A stretch of DNA of 33,759 bases from an uncultured Ruminococcus sp. (GTDB taxonomy: Bacteria; Bacillota; Clostridia; Oscillospirales; Ruminococcaceae). Under the pieces are notes generated by a model. It had not been told where the DNA came from, made no database searches, and saw only the letters and a program-made list of their open reading frames with translations. The position numbers and the translations under genes are program-made. This document shows, piece by piece, positions 17,765-26,280 of this stretch (position 1 is its first letter; every line of letters starts with the position of its first letter). The stretch lies in NCBI GenBank assembly GCA_947627625.1, contig CANQWR010000017.1, forward strand, positions 1 through 33,759, read 5' to 3'.

Positions 17765-19801
17765 TCACTCCTCAAAAGCAGTCACGATCCGTTCTATTCT
17801 CTCACAGAGGTCATCGGTGAGGATTTTGTTATTCTGGATTTCCTCAATAATATCCTGACCGTATGAATTTATATAACTCATAAGTTCTGAGGTATATTTT
17901 TTGAGTTCCTTGACGGGGATTTCGTCAAAAAGACCGTGCTGGGAGGCGTACAGCAGAATGACCTGTTCATAGAGAGGTTTAGGGTTGTAAAGAGGTTGTT
18001 TGAGCAGTTCGGTGAGCATATGACCGTGCCTGAGCAAATCGGCGGTAGTCTTGTCGAGTTCGGAGGAGAACTGTGTAAAAATTTCCATCTCTTTGAACTG
18101 TGCGAGGTCCACACGGAGACTGCCCGAAGCCTTTTTCATAGCCTTGGTCTGTGCGGCACCGCCCACACGGGACACGGACAGACCGAAATTGACGGCGGGA
18201 CGCTGACCGGAGTTAAATAACTCACTTTCAAGAAAAATCTGACCATCAGTAATAGATATGACATTTGTGGGGATATAAGCAGAAATATCGCCTGCAAGAG
18301 TCTCAATAACGGGCAGAGCCGTCAGAGAACCGCCCCCGTGTTCGTCATCGAGACGGCTGGAGCGTTCGAGAAGTCTTGAGTGGAGGTAGAAAACGTCGCC
18401 GGGGTAAGCCTCACGTCCGGGAGGTCTGTGCAGCAACAGCGACATTGCACGGTAAGCGACAGCGTGTTTGGAAAGGTCATCATAGACTATCAGGACATCT
18501 TTTCCCTTTGACATGAAGTATTCGGCTATAGCAGTACCCGAATAGGGGGATATATACTGAAAGGGAGCAGGGTCACTTGCGGACGCACACACGACAACAG
18601 TGTAATCCATAGCGTTGTATTTTTTGAGAGTGTTGACGACCTGTGCAACGGTGGAGGACTTCTGACCTATGGCGACATACACACAGATAACGTCCTTGCC
18701 ACGCTGATTTATAATAGTGTCGAGAGCGACAGAAGTTTTACCTGTCTGTCTGTCACCGATAATAAGCTCACGCTGTCCACGACCTATCGGGAACATGGAG
18801 TCAATGGCGAGAATACCCGTTTCAAGCGGAACAGTTACAGGCTTTCTCTCAATGACACCCGGGGCTTCACGTTCAATGGGGAAGTAGTCCTCAGCGGTTA
18901 TTGTACCGAGACCGTCAATAGGAGAGCCGAGAGCATCGACTACACGTCCGAGAAGAGCGTCACTGACACCTATTCCCGCACGCTTTCCCGTCCTGACAAC
19001 GGAAGAGCCTTCAGTCAGACCGTGGTCGTCACCGAGCAGAACTACACCAACGGATTTTTCTTCAAGGTTCTGGACAATTCCACGGACACCGTTTTCAAAC
19101 TCAACGAGTTCGCCGTACATAGCCTTGTTCATACCACGGACATTAGCGATACCGTCACCGAGCCTTATAATGAAACCCGTTTCGGTGTGACCTGATTTGA
19201 CTTCAAAGTCTTTTACTTCCGTTTTGAGGACTGAAATTATATCTCTGCTGTCGGAGGAGACAGAGAGAGATTCCGTATTTTCGACAGCCTTGGCACGGAG
19301 ATTCTCTTTCATAAGGCGGAGACTTGTCCTGTAGCTCTTGTCGTACTCAATATCGCCCGCATTGAGAATAAAACCGCCGATAATATCGGGGTCGTGCCTG
19401 TACTCTATATCGACATCTTCCTTGACGAATTTGTCCATTATAAACTTTCTCAAATCCGCCTGTTGAGATTCGGTTAGAGGTGTGACGTACCTGACGAGGG
19501 CTTTTATACTGCCCTTTTTCTCAATGAGGATTTCGGAGTACTCCCTGAATATATCGGAGATTGACTCTATAGAGTGTTCCCTTACGAGGTTCACGACAAA
19601 TCTCTCAACGGACTGCGGGAAAACTCTCTTTATCACAGCCTGTTTTTCGTCGTGAGTGACGAGAGGATTTGAGAGAGTGTCCACAACATCGGGGCAGGAG
19701 TTTATGACGTTCAGGACAATTTCGGTGTCCTCAGAAGATATATTAAGTCTTGTGAGTTCTTTGAGGAGTTCTTTTTTATTTTTTACATTTCTGTCAGGCA
19801 T
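17765..19801 (-). CDS. atpHA: fused ATP synthase delta-alpha subunit
   Basis: One uninterrupted 678-residue reading frame. Residues 1 to about 172 are delta, the peripheral-stalk cap (LSNPLVTHDEKQAVIKRVF; TPLTESQQADLRKFI; DPDIIGGFILNAGD). About 173-185 is a Ser/Glu-rich linker. About 186-678 is a complete alpha subunit with LGDGIANVRGMNKAMYGELVEF, Walker A GDRQTGKT at 349-356, VYDDLSKHAVAYR, and the SVSRVGGAAQTKAMK arginine-finger region. The canonical first delta helix (YAKALFE type) is shortened or absent. There is no internal ATG/GTG with a ribosome site at the junction and no separate atpH or atpA in the operon. Its ATG overlaps the atpF stop (TAATG). An assembly error is unlikely because no frame change is needed. 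Confidence 0.95.
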   Translation of the reverse strand: MPDRNVKNKKELLKELTRLNISSEDTEIVLNVINSCPDVVDTLSNPLVTHDEKQAVIKRVFPQSVERFVVNLVREHSIESISDIFREYSEILIEKKGSIKALVRYVTPLTESQQADLRKFIMDKFVKEDVDIEYRHDPDIIGGFILNAGDIEYDKSYRTSLRLMKENLRAKAVENTESLSVSSDSRDIISVLKTEVKDFEVKSGHTETGFIIRLGDGIANVRGMNKAMYGELVEFENGVRGIVQNLEEKSVGVVLLGDDHGLTEGSSVVRTGKRAGIGVSDALLGRVVDALGSPIDGLGTITAEDYFPIEREAPGVIERKPVTVPLETGILAIDSMFPIGRGQRELIIGDRQTGKTSVALDTIINQRGKDVICVYVAIGQKSSTVAQVVNTLKKYNAMDYTVVVCASASDPAPFQYISPYSGTAIAEYFMSKGKDVLIVYDDLSKHAVAYRAMSLLLHRPPGREAYPGDVFYLHSRLLERSSRLDDEHGGGSLTALPVIETLAGDISAYIPTNVISITDGQIFLESELFNSGQRPAVNFGLSVSRVGGAAQTKAMKKASGSLRVDLAQFKEMEIFTQFSSELDKTTADLLRHGHMLTELLKQPLYNPKPLYEQVILLYASQHGLFDEIPVKELKKYTSELMSYINSYGQDIIEEIQNNKILTDDLCERIERIVTAFEE

Positions 19802-20331
19802 TATTTGTCAGCCTCCTCTTCGAGAAACTTGTTGACAAGCTGTCTGTTTCTGTCGTCATCGAGATTTGCACCGATAATTTTTGATGCAGTTTCAATAGCG
19901 AGGTCGGCGATTTCGGACTGAGCCTGCTGAATGATTCTCTTCTTTTCGTTTTCGATAGATTTCCCGGCAGACTGCACTATTTCCTCAGCCTCTTTCTGAG
20001 ATTTTGCGATAATCTGAGCCTTTTCGGATTCAGCATCTTCATGGGCTTTCATGATAATTTTGTTAGCCTCTTCCTTGGCATTTGAGACGGATTCGGCGTA
20101 CTCCTCTTTCAGTCTCTCGGCATCCTCTTTGGCTTTTTTTGCGGAGTCAATATCATTCTGGATAGACTGAGTTCTGTCGTCCATAATTTTGTGGACGGGT
20201 TTGAACAGGAATATTCTGAGCAGAACGAACAGTATAATTATATTGACAGCGGACCAGATGAAGTTCCAGATATTTATATCAAGCATAGTGCCGTCAAGGA
20301 CGTTCATATTCAGCATAACATGGTTGAACAT
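19801..20331 (-). CDS. atpF: ATP synthase b subunit
   Basis: Peripheral-stalk subunit of 176 residues. One N-terminal membrane helix (about 20-42, WNFIWSAVNIIILFVLLRIF) is followed by FKPV and a long charged coiled coil to the end, ending SKIIGANLDDDRNRQLVNKF, the delta-binding end. GGGAGA lies about 8 nt before the ATG at 20331. Its stop codon overlaps the start of the delta-alpha fusion, implying translational coupling of the two stalk partners. Confidence 0.96.
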   Translation of the reverse strand: MFNHVMLNMNVLDGTMLDINIWNFIWSAVNIIILFVLLRIFLFKPVHKIMDDRTQSIQNDIDSAKKAKEDAERLKEEYAESVSNAKEEANKIIMKAHEDAESEKAQIIAKSQKEAEEIVQSAGKSIENEKKRIIQQAQSEIADLAIETASKIIGANLDDDRNRQLVNKFLEEEADK

Positions 20332-20376
20332 GGCACAACTCTCCCTTCTTTTTATTACTGCCTTACAGTATTGGAA

Positions 20377-20600
20377 TTTGGGGGCTCTGCTTGTGGGGGT
20401 TCTGCCCCCACTCCCCCATTAGAACGATAGGAGGCAGGGGGCGTTGCCCCCTGAACCCCCATTGGGGGCTCTGCCCCCAAACCCCCGTCGGGGGGAAGAA
20501 TCCCCCCGAACCCCCCATGATTAAACGAACCCTCAAACAGTAACGAAACTGACTGTTGTTTCTATCTTGGGGGACTGGGGGTAGTATCCCCCCGTTATAT
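20377..20600. repeat. mosaic repeat island between atpE and atpF
   Basis: On the plus strand: GGGGGTTCTGCCCCC, a boundary motif (near 20419), the G5/C5 chain, GGGGGAAGAATCCCCC, a shortened CATGATTAAACG end, then GGGGGTAGTATCCCCC. On the message the last hairpin lies about 10 nt after the atpE stop codon. No A/T palindrome copy. No gene is present. Confidence 0.88.
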
Positions 20601-20822
20601 TCATTTAAGCAGGAAGATGATAAGTATAGCTATGACGAAACCGTAGATAGCGGTGGCTTCTGCAAGGGCACAGCCGAGGAGCAGAGCCTTGTTGATGTCA
20701 CCTTTGGCTTCAGGTTGTCTTGCGATGGCTTCCGAAGCCTTAGAAGTTGCGATACCTATACCTATACCTGCACCCATACCCGTGAGAACGGCAATTCCTG
20801 CACCGAGAGCAATTGAACCCAT
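20601..20822 (-). CDS. atpE: ATP synthase c subunit
   Basis: Proteolipid of the Fo rotor ring, 73 residues, two membrane helices joined by the polar loop ARQPEA. The ion-carrying carboxylate is E55 in ALAEATAIYG. The helix-1 position that is Gln in sodium-type rings is Ile here (GAGIGIGIA), and Ala follows E55, so proton coupling is more likely than sodium. That is inference from motif comparison. GGAGG lies before the ATG. Confidence 0.96.
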   Translation of the reverse strand: MGSIALGAGIAVLTGMGAGIGIGIATSKASEAIARQPEAKGDINKALLLGCALAEATAIYGFVIAILIIFLLK

Positions 20823-20890
20823 AATAAATACCTCCGTAATATTGATTTTTAGTTTTAATTTTAATTTTTAATTACCTTAAGTGTTTGAAA

Positions 20891-21577
20891 TCATTCGCTT
20901 TCCATAGCCTCAGACATAAAGAGCGAGGTGAGAAAGACAAAGACATAAGCCTGAATACAGCCGTCAAAGATGTCGAAGTAGAAACTGAAAACGAGTGGCA
21001 GACCGACGGGGAGAACCATTTTTATCAGTTCCATGACGACAAAAGCACCGAGGACGTTGCCGAAAAGACGCATACACAGTGAGAGTGGCTTGATGACGAG
21101 TTCGAGAATATTCATTGGCAGGAGAAGCAGCATAGGTTCTCTGAAACTGTGAAGCCAGCCTTTGACGCCTTTTTCCCTGATACCGCTGTACTGTATCAGA
21201 AAGATAGCGAAAATTGCGAGAGTAGCGGTCACACCGAGGTCTTTTGTCGGCGGACGCAGACCGAACAGTCCGACAATATTGGAAATACCGATATAAATCA
21301 GGAGAGTTTCGAGAAACGGGAGATATTTTTTTCCGTTTTTGCCGAGGATACCGAGGAAGAAATTGTCCATCCACGATATACCTATTTCGAGCAGGCACTG
21401 TGAGCCTTTCGGAACGGTTTTCAGCTTCCTGACCAGAATTATCGAGGCGATGACAACGACAAGCATTATCCCCCACGTCATGACGCACGATTCGGGGACG
21501 GGTATTCCTCCCAGAACGGGAATGACGAAAGCGGTCCTGCACTCAAGCTCCTCCATGAGCTTTTCGCCTATATCCAC
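20891..21577 (-). CDS. atpB: ATP synthase a subunit
   Basis: Membrane stator subunit that forms the ion half-channels. The 228-residue, very hydrophobic protein has five or six membrane segments. The essential Arg is in ELVIKPLSLCMRLFGNVLG, and the last helices include IQAYVFVFLTSLFMSEAM. The start is taken as GTG 21577 because AAGAAGGTG is six bases upstream; GTG 21586 overlaps that ribosome site. First gene of the operon. No atpI precedes it, and I could not find a convincing promoter in the A/T-rich 100 nt upstream. Confidence 0.96.
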   Translation of the reverse strand: MDIGEKLMEELECRTAFVIPVLGGIPVPESCVMTWGIMLVVVIASIILVRKLKTVPKGSQCLLEIGISWMDNFFLGILGKNGKKYLPFLETLLIYIGISNIVGLFGLRPPTKDLGVTATLAIFAIFLIQYSGIREKGVKGWLHSFREPMLLLLPMNILELVIKPLSLCMRLFGNVLGAFVVMELIKMVLPVGLPLVFSFYFDIFDGCIQAYVFVFLTSLFMSEAMESE

Positions 21578-21691
21578 AAAAAACACCTTCTTTCCTCAGA
21601 TATAAATATCGGGAGAGACTATAAACTCAACTGTCACCGATGGCGAAATTTATATTCAAAATATAAAATTATAATAAAATTATATTCAAAT

Positions 21692-21718
21692 ACAAAAACG
21701 GAGACTAAAATCTCCGTT
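21692..21718 (-). terminator. Rho-independent terminator of the polysaccharide operon
   Basis: AACGGAGA-loop-TCTCCGTT, 8-bp stem followed by TTTTTG on the minus strand. It lies about 230 nt after the last operon gene and before atpB, separating the two operons. The stretch 21719-21946 otherwise holds only two TTCGGGGGGACG copies (near 21907 and 21931) and no gene. Confidence 0.9.
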
Positions 21719-21946
21719 GATTCAGCCGTGACGGTGATACAGCCTTGCTACATCTCCGACACTACTATAATATAACAAAAAAATTGTAAAGTCAAGAGTT
21801 TGGGGAAAAATTTATTCCGAATTATAAAATTCGATCGGGAAACATTTTGGAATATTTGTACAAAATGACTTAATTTTGACAGTCCTTTGAAATTTAGTCG
21901 GACTATTCGGGGGGACGTTTTGCAATGCAAGTTCGGGGGGACGGTC

Positions 21947-22294
21947 TCAAACGTTTGGTTTTTCGTCCGACTGTTCATTGGCAGTCCGCAAGGCACGGTC
22001 AAGGCGTTCTATCGCACCTGAGTTCAATTTTTCGGACAGTCTCACACGGTCGAGTTCCTTTTTGAAAGCGGAGAGGTCGCCTGCTATTTTGGACATAGTT
22101 TCTTTGTTTTTCACCTGCTGGTCTTCAAGGGCACAGACTCTCTTAATTAAATCATTTATATTGAGAGCGAGGACTTCATTGACGGAATTTTGTTTTTTGC
22201 CGAATTCGCTTACAACGGAGGGAGTGTTCACAAGACTTATTTTTTTGGTATCAAAGGCTTTTATTCTCTCATTAGTGAGTTTCATGTCGGACAT
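21947..22294 (-). CDS. small coiled-coil protein, unknown function
   Basis: A 115-residue hydrophilic protein with no membrane segment. From about residue 42 to the end it is strongly helical with heptad-like spacing (INDLIKRVCALEDQQ ... LSAFKKELDRVRLSEKL ... IERLDRALRT), so probably a coiled coil. I do not recognise a family. Its ATG is 4 nt after the rmd stop, so it is co-transcribed as the last gene of the polysaccharide operon. A role in organising the glycan machinery or modulating chain length is possible but unsupported. Confidence 0.78.
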   Translation of the reverse strand: MSDMKLTNERIKAFDTKKISLVNTPSVVSEFGKKQNSVNEVLALNINDLIKRVCALEDQQVKNKETMSKIAGDLSAFKKELDRVRLSEKLNSGAIERLDRALRTANEQSDEKPNV

Positions 22295-22298
22295 ATAA

Positions 22299-23246
22299 TC
22301 ACTTCCTTAAAAAATTTCGCCAGTAGGCGAGAGTATCCGAGACGGTCTTTTCGAGGGATATCTCGGCACGCCAGCCGGTGTGTGAAAAAATTTCGGAGAC
22401 ATCGGGTTCGAGGAGCGGGACATCAGACGGACGCATACGGCTTTTGTCGGGAACGACCTCTATTTTGGTTTCCGAGAGAGACAGAGCGGTTTCGAGGATT
22501 TCCCGAATTGAGACAGCTTTGCCCCTGCCGACATTGTACACACAGCCCGATCTGCCCTTTTCGGCGAGAAGTCTGTAAGCCCTCACAACGTCACGCACGT
22601 CCGTGAAATCACGTTTTGCGGAGAGGTTTCCCACATAGATAACAGGTTCTTTCAGACCTGTTTCAATTTCGGCTATCTGACGGCAGAAGCCCGAAATCAC
22701 GAAATTGTCGGGTTGAGCAGGACCCGAGTGATTAAAAGAGCGTGTCATAACGATGTCCATATTGTACGCCTTTGCGTAGACTTTTGCGGTCATCTCCTGA
22801 GATACTTTAGTGACGGAGTAGATATTTGCGGGGTTGAGGGGAGTATTTTCGGAAAGGGGGCAGTCTTCGGGTTTTACAATGCCGTACTCCTCACCCGTAC
22901 CTATGATTATAATTCTGACATTTTTGTTGAAATTATCGTTAAAAGTTCTGACTGATTCGAGGAGATTTATACAGCCTAAAGAGTTTACCTGAGCGGTCAG
23001 GACAGGTTTTTTCCAAGACAGAGCGACGGAACTCTGTGCGGACAGGTAGAAAATAATATCGGGACAGAATTTTTCGATAGCAGTTTTTATCGAGTCGGGT
23101 TCTGTAACGTCCGCAACAAAATTTTCGCACTCCGTTATTTTTTCGGACGCAAGGCGTGTGGCACAGACATCATAATTATTATTTTTCAGTTCACGAATCA
23201 GATAACCGCCTGCAAATCCCGCACCGCCTATTATAAGAGCTTTCAG
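22299..23246 (-). CDS. rmd: GDP-6-deoxy-D-mannose reductase (GDP-D-rhamnose forming), CTG start
   Basis: Reduces GDP-4-keto-6-deoxy-D-mannose to GDP-D-rhamnose, completing the pathway begun by ManC and Gmd here. Read through, the frame gives 315 residues with an N-terminal NAD(P) fold (MKALIIGGAGFAGGYLIREL), IIIGTGEEYG, the SDR catalytic pair Y143/K147 (YSVTK), and NHSGPAQPDNFV and RDFTDVRDVVRAY, which fit Rmd better than GDP-fucose synthase. No in-frame ATG, GTG or TTG exists before residue 152. CTG at 23244-23246 has AGGGGG seven bases upstream and places the Rossmann strand exactly at the N-terminus. It begins 14 nt after the preceding glycosyltransferase stop. ATG-only calling would wrongly truncate it to 164 residues. 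Confidence 0.9.
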   Translation of the reverse strand: MKALIIGGAGFAGGYLIRELKNNNYDVCATRLASEKITECENFVADVTEPDSIKTAIEKFCPDIIFYLSAQSSVALSWKKPVLTAQVNSLGCINLLESVRTFNDNFNKNVRIIIIGTGEEYGIVKPEDCPLSENTPLNPANIYSVTKVSQEMTAKVYAKAYNMDIVMTRSFNHSGPAQPDNFVISGFCRQIAEIETGLKEPVIYVGNLSAKRDFTDVRDVVRAYRLLAEKGRSGCVYNVGRGKAVSIREILETALSLSETKIEVVPDKSRMRPSDVPLLEPDVSEIFSHTGWRAEISLEKTVSDTLAYWRNFLRK

Positions 23247-23260
23247 AAAAATACCCCCTA

Positions 23261-24376
23261 TCAGCTTGAAATTAAATTAAAAAGTTTTTCGTTGTTTTTA
23301 CATCTGTTAAAATATTTATTTACTCTCTTTACGCCGTTTCTGCCCATTTTTTCACGCATTTCGGGATTTTCCGCAAGGACTGACAGAGCCTTTGCGAGTG
23401 TCACGGGGTCGGAGGGCGGAACTGTGAACCCCGTTTTTCCGTGGAGACTGACGAGAGGCACACCCGATTTGAGACGAGTGTTTACGACAGGTTTTCCGCA
23501 AGCCATAGCTTCAAGCTGAACAAGCCCGAAAGCCTCACTCTTTGCGACAGAGGGCAGTACAAATATATCGCAGTCGGCGTAGGCTTTTTTGAGGTCTTTG
23601 TCGGGGAGAAATCCCATAAAATGGACTTTTTCGGATATATCGAGTTCGACCGCAAGCTGTCTGAGAGAATTTTCAAGGACACCCGTTCCCGCTATAAAAA
23701 GTTCGCAGTTTTTGAGCCTTGCGAAAGCTTTTAGAAGAACGTCAACGCCCTTGTAGTAGACAAGTCTGCCCGTGAAAAAAATTTTGACACTGTTTTTGTA
23801 AACACATTTTTCGGACAGAAAACCCGTCTCAATTTCGGAGTAGTCCTTGCAGTCTATGCCGTAGGGAATGACACGGCACTTGTCCCTGAACTGTCGGAGT
23901 ACATTGGAATTTTCAATATGTCCCTCAGTTGCCGTGACAATGCAGTCCGCACGTCTCAGCATACTCAACAGGAGCGGTCTATAGAACGGCATGAGCATTT
24001 TTTGTTTCACAATGTCGCTGTGCCACGAGATCACAACTTTGCCCCTGTAGCCCGAAAGGAGCAGAGCCAAATCCGCAAGGGGAAAGGGGGTGTGAATATG
24101 GACAGCATCGGCAGATTTTGAGAGTTGCCCGAAAAGGGACAAAAAACGTACCGACACGGGACACGAGAGATAAGTACCGAAACTTCCCGCCCTTGTGACG
24201 TGAATGCCGTTCACCCTCTCAGAATAAGTCCTGCCGAAATCCTCACGGCAGACGAGGACATCAACGTCCGCATTAAATTTTTTACTGAAGTCCTCCGAGT
24301 ACTGTCTGACGAGACTTTCTATACCGCCCGTATGGGGGTAATAAGCCTTGTTGACTTCGAGAATTTTTATTGACAT
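23261..24376 (-). CDS. glycosyltransferase family 4
   Basis: Probable cytosolic GDP-sugar-dependent glycosyltransferase of GT-B fold, 371 residues. The N-terminal acceptor domain starts MSIKILEVNKAYYPHTGGIE, where the GG loop binds the donor phosphate. The C-terminal domain has FTGRLVYYKGVDVLLKAF and the donor-binding E-x7-E motif in SEAFGLVQLEAMACGKPVV. With GDP-D-rhamnose made by the same operon, a rhamnosyl- or mannosyl-transferase is the likely role, but specificity cannot be read from sequence. The ATG is 4 nt after the stop of the 70-residue gene. Confidence 0.92.
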   Translation of the reverse strand: MSIKILEVNKAYYPHTGGIESLVRQYSEDFSKKFNADVDVLVCREDFGRTYSERVNGIHVTRAGSFGTYLSCPVSVRFLSLFGQLSKSADAVHIHTPFPLADLALLLSGYRGKVVISWHSDIVKQKMLMPFYRPLLLSMLRRADCIVTATEGHIENSNVLRQFRDKCRVIPYGIDCKDYSEIETGFLSEKCVYKNSVKIFFTGRLVYYKGVDVLLKAFARLKNCELFIAGTGVLENSLRQLAVELDISEKVHFMGFLPDKDLKKAYADCDIFVLPSVAKSEAFGLVQLEAMACGKPVVNTRLKSGVPLVSLHGKTGFTVPPSDPVTLAKALSVLAENPEMREKMGRNGVKRVNKYFNRCKNNEKLFNLISS

Positions 24377-24380
24377 TCAA

Positions 24381-24593
24381 TCACTTCCAGCCGTGTTCCT
24401 GAGCGTATTTGTTTGTGTAATCCGAAATATCTATGTCGGCATCACGGGCGAGCTGAGCTATTTCCTGACTTTTTTGGATAAACTCCACATCATCTTGGAG
24501 AGTATCATTTTTGAGACGTTCGATAAATTCGGGGTAGTATCTTTCAAAGAAAAAGCGGAATTTTTCCTGTGGAGTAAAGATATCATCTGACAT
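24381..24593 (-). CDS. small conserved-looking hypothetical protein in the polysaccharide operon
   Basis: 70 residues, acidic and aromatic-rich in the first half (FTPQEKFRFFFERYYPEF), mostly helical by composition, no membrane segment and no Cys. AGAGG before the ATG and a tight 4-nt gap to the next glycosyltransferase argue that it is real. I do not recognise it. Confidence 0.72.
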   Translation of the reverse strand: MSDDIFTPQEKFRFFFERYYPEFIERLKNDTLQDDVEFIQKSQEIAQLARDADIDISDYTNKYAQEHGWK

Positions 24594-24614
24594 AAAAAAA
24601 CCTCTTTCATTTTT

Positions 24615-25008
24615 TTTGGGGGTTCACCCCTTAAAGAATAATTTCAGTAGAATAGAAAAGGGTTTCCAAAGGGGGGTTCCCCCTTTGGCGGGGGTTTGGG
24701 GGCAGAGCCCCCAATGGGGGTTTGGGGGCAAAGCCCCCTGCCCCTAATCGTTCTAATAAAAAAATATTAAATCTCCAAAAAAATATAATTTTAAGAAAAT
24801 TATTTTTTGGGGTTTGGGTTGTTTCCTCTGTGGGGACAATCATGGGGGGTTCGGGGGAATTCTTCCCCCCGACGGGGGTCTGGGGGCAGAGCCCCCAGTG
24901 GGGGTTCAGGGGGCAAAGCCCCCTGCCCCTAATCGTTCTAAAAAAATATAATTTTAAGAAAATTATTTTTTGGGCTTGTGGGACAGTGTCCCTAATCGTT
25001 CTAACAAT
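24615..25008. repeat. mosaic repeat island inside the polysaccharide operon (double unit)
   Basis: Two successive units on the plus strand. The first has the CCAAAGGGGGG stem module (near 24666-24689), G5/C5 chain, boundary motif (near 24745) and A/T palindrome (24785-24803). The second has TTTCCTCTGTGGGGACAATC, a GGGGGAATTCTTCCCCCC hairpin, G5/C5 chain, boundary motif (near 24930) and A/T palindrome (24948-24966). A last boundary motif (24992-25004) ends 12 nt from the stop of the upstream glycosyltransferase gene. No gene. Confidence 0.9.
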
Positions 25009-25015
25009 ATACCTT

Positions 25016-26158
25016 TCAGACGAGTTCCCTGTAGACTTTGAAGAGAATTTCCGCCGAATTGCTCCAAGAAAAACTCTTTGCCCTGATAAGCCCCTTTTTT
25101 GAGAGAGTTTTGCGGAGTTTTTCGTCATTGTAAAGTCTGAAAAGACCGTCGGCGATACTTTCGGGGGAGAGAACGTCACAGACAACGGCACAGTCGGCGG
25201 TCACTTCGGGGAGGGAAGCCTCCGAGGAGACAAGCACGGGAGTACCGCAAGCCATAGCTTCAAGGGGCGGGAGACCGAAACCCTCATAGAGGGAGGGAAA
25301 AGTAAAGGCGATACTTCCCGACATGAGGGGTGCAAGGTCGGAGGAGCGGACATAATCGGTCATCAGAACGTCTCCCGAGAGGGACTCCGCCTTTTTAAGA
25401 ATATCGTCACAAAGCCAGCCCTTACCGCCCGCAAGGACGAGTTTAGGGGGGAATTTAATTTTTTGGGAGAAGATTTTATAAGCGTCAATAAGACGGCTTA
25501 TATTTTTTCGGGGTTCGATAGTGCCGAGGTAGAGGAAGTAGTCGCCGTCGATGTTGAGGGAATTTTTGACCTGAGCGATTTTTTCGGGGTCTCTGCACGG
25601 TCTGAACTGTTTCAGATTTACACCACAGGGAACTACACGAATTTTTGTTTCAGAATCGGGAAAATATTTCACTATTTCGGACTTTGAAAATTCGGAATCC
25701 GTCACGACAATATCAGCCCTTTTCAGGGATTTTTCAAGCCCCGTGTCGAGCATAAATTTTGTCCTTGCACGGACTGTTTCGGGGAAAGCCTTGTAGACCA
25801 TATCGTGGACGGTTATGACGGTCTTACCCTTTACGCCGTGGGGGGCGATGTAGTTGAAAAAATGAGTTATATCGGCATTTTTGCCGAAAAACACGCTGTA
25901 GGGGACGGGGACGAGACAGGACACAGCCTTGTAGAGAGTAGCGGAAAAATTTGCGGGATTTTCCGAAATGGCACCCCCTGCGTTGAAATGAGCGAGACGT
26001 TTTTTCTTTGGCAGAGCATTTCTGCCCGTGAAGTAGTTGAAGCAGTAGGAATTTTCGGGGTGCAGACGAGCGAGGGCGTGAGTCTGACCTATTTCGCACC
26101 AGCCTATGCCCGTTATTCTGTCGCTGACAAGCGGAGTTGCATCAAAAGCGATATTCAA
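25016..26158 (-). CDS. glycosyltransferase family 4
   Basis: GT-B glycosyltransferase of 380 residues. The N-terminal domain begins MNIAFDATPLVSDRITGIG, resembling mannosyl/rhamnosyl-transferases that recognise GDP-sugars. ITVHDMVYKAFPE and YLGTIEPRKNISRLIDAY follow, then the E-x7-E donor motif in PSLYEGFGLPPLEAMACGTPVLV. The start is TTG 26158: GGAGGTGA lies correctly upstream and no in-frame ATG fits. It lies downstream of gmd and the 81-residue gene; a repeat island follows its stop by 12 nt. Confidence 0.93.
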   Translation of the reverse strand: MNIAFDATPLVSDRITGIGWCEIGQTHALARLHPENSYCFNYFTGRNALPKKKRLAHFNAGGAISENPANFSATLYKAVSCLVPVPYSVFFGKNADITHFFNYIAPHGVKGKTVITVHDMVYKAFPETVRARTKFMLDTGLEKSLKRADIVVTDSEFSKSEIVKYFPDSETKIRVVPCGVNLKQFRPCRDPEKIAQVKNSLNIDGDYFLYLGTIEPRKNISRLIDAYKIFSQKIKFPPKLVLAGGKGWLCDDILKKAESLSGDVLMTDYVRSSDLAPLMSGSIAFTFPSLYEGFGLPPLEAMACGTPVLVSSEASLPEVTADCAVVCDVLSPESIADGLFRLYNDEKLRKTLSKKGLIRAKSFSWSNSAEILFKVYRELV

Positions 26159-26280
26159 TTACATCACCTCCGGACCGTGTTTGTTATTACAAATATTATT
26201 TTCGTTTTTTATTTTAATAATTATGAATTATTAAAGGCAATATCTTCCCCCGACAGTTCCCCTTTTTATTATTGCGGAAA

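Noticed and set aside
21590..21690. Promoter for the ATP synthase operon
   Set aside because: Several TTGAAT/TTGAGT and T/A-rich boxes occur, but none has both elements at good spacing, so none is reported.
22299..22793. 164-residue epimerase fragment, as if rmd were truncated or frameshifted
   Set aside because: The same frame continues without a stop to 23246 with all N-terminal motifs; the gene is intact with a CTG start.
24631..25191. 186-residue minus-strand frame across the repeat island and the 3' end of a glycosyltransferase gene
   Set aside because: Runs out of frame through the real gene and then through repeat modules; no family features.
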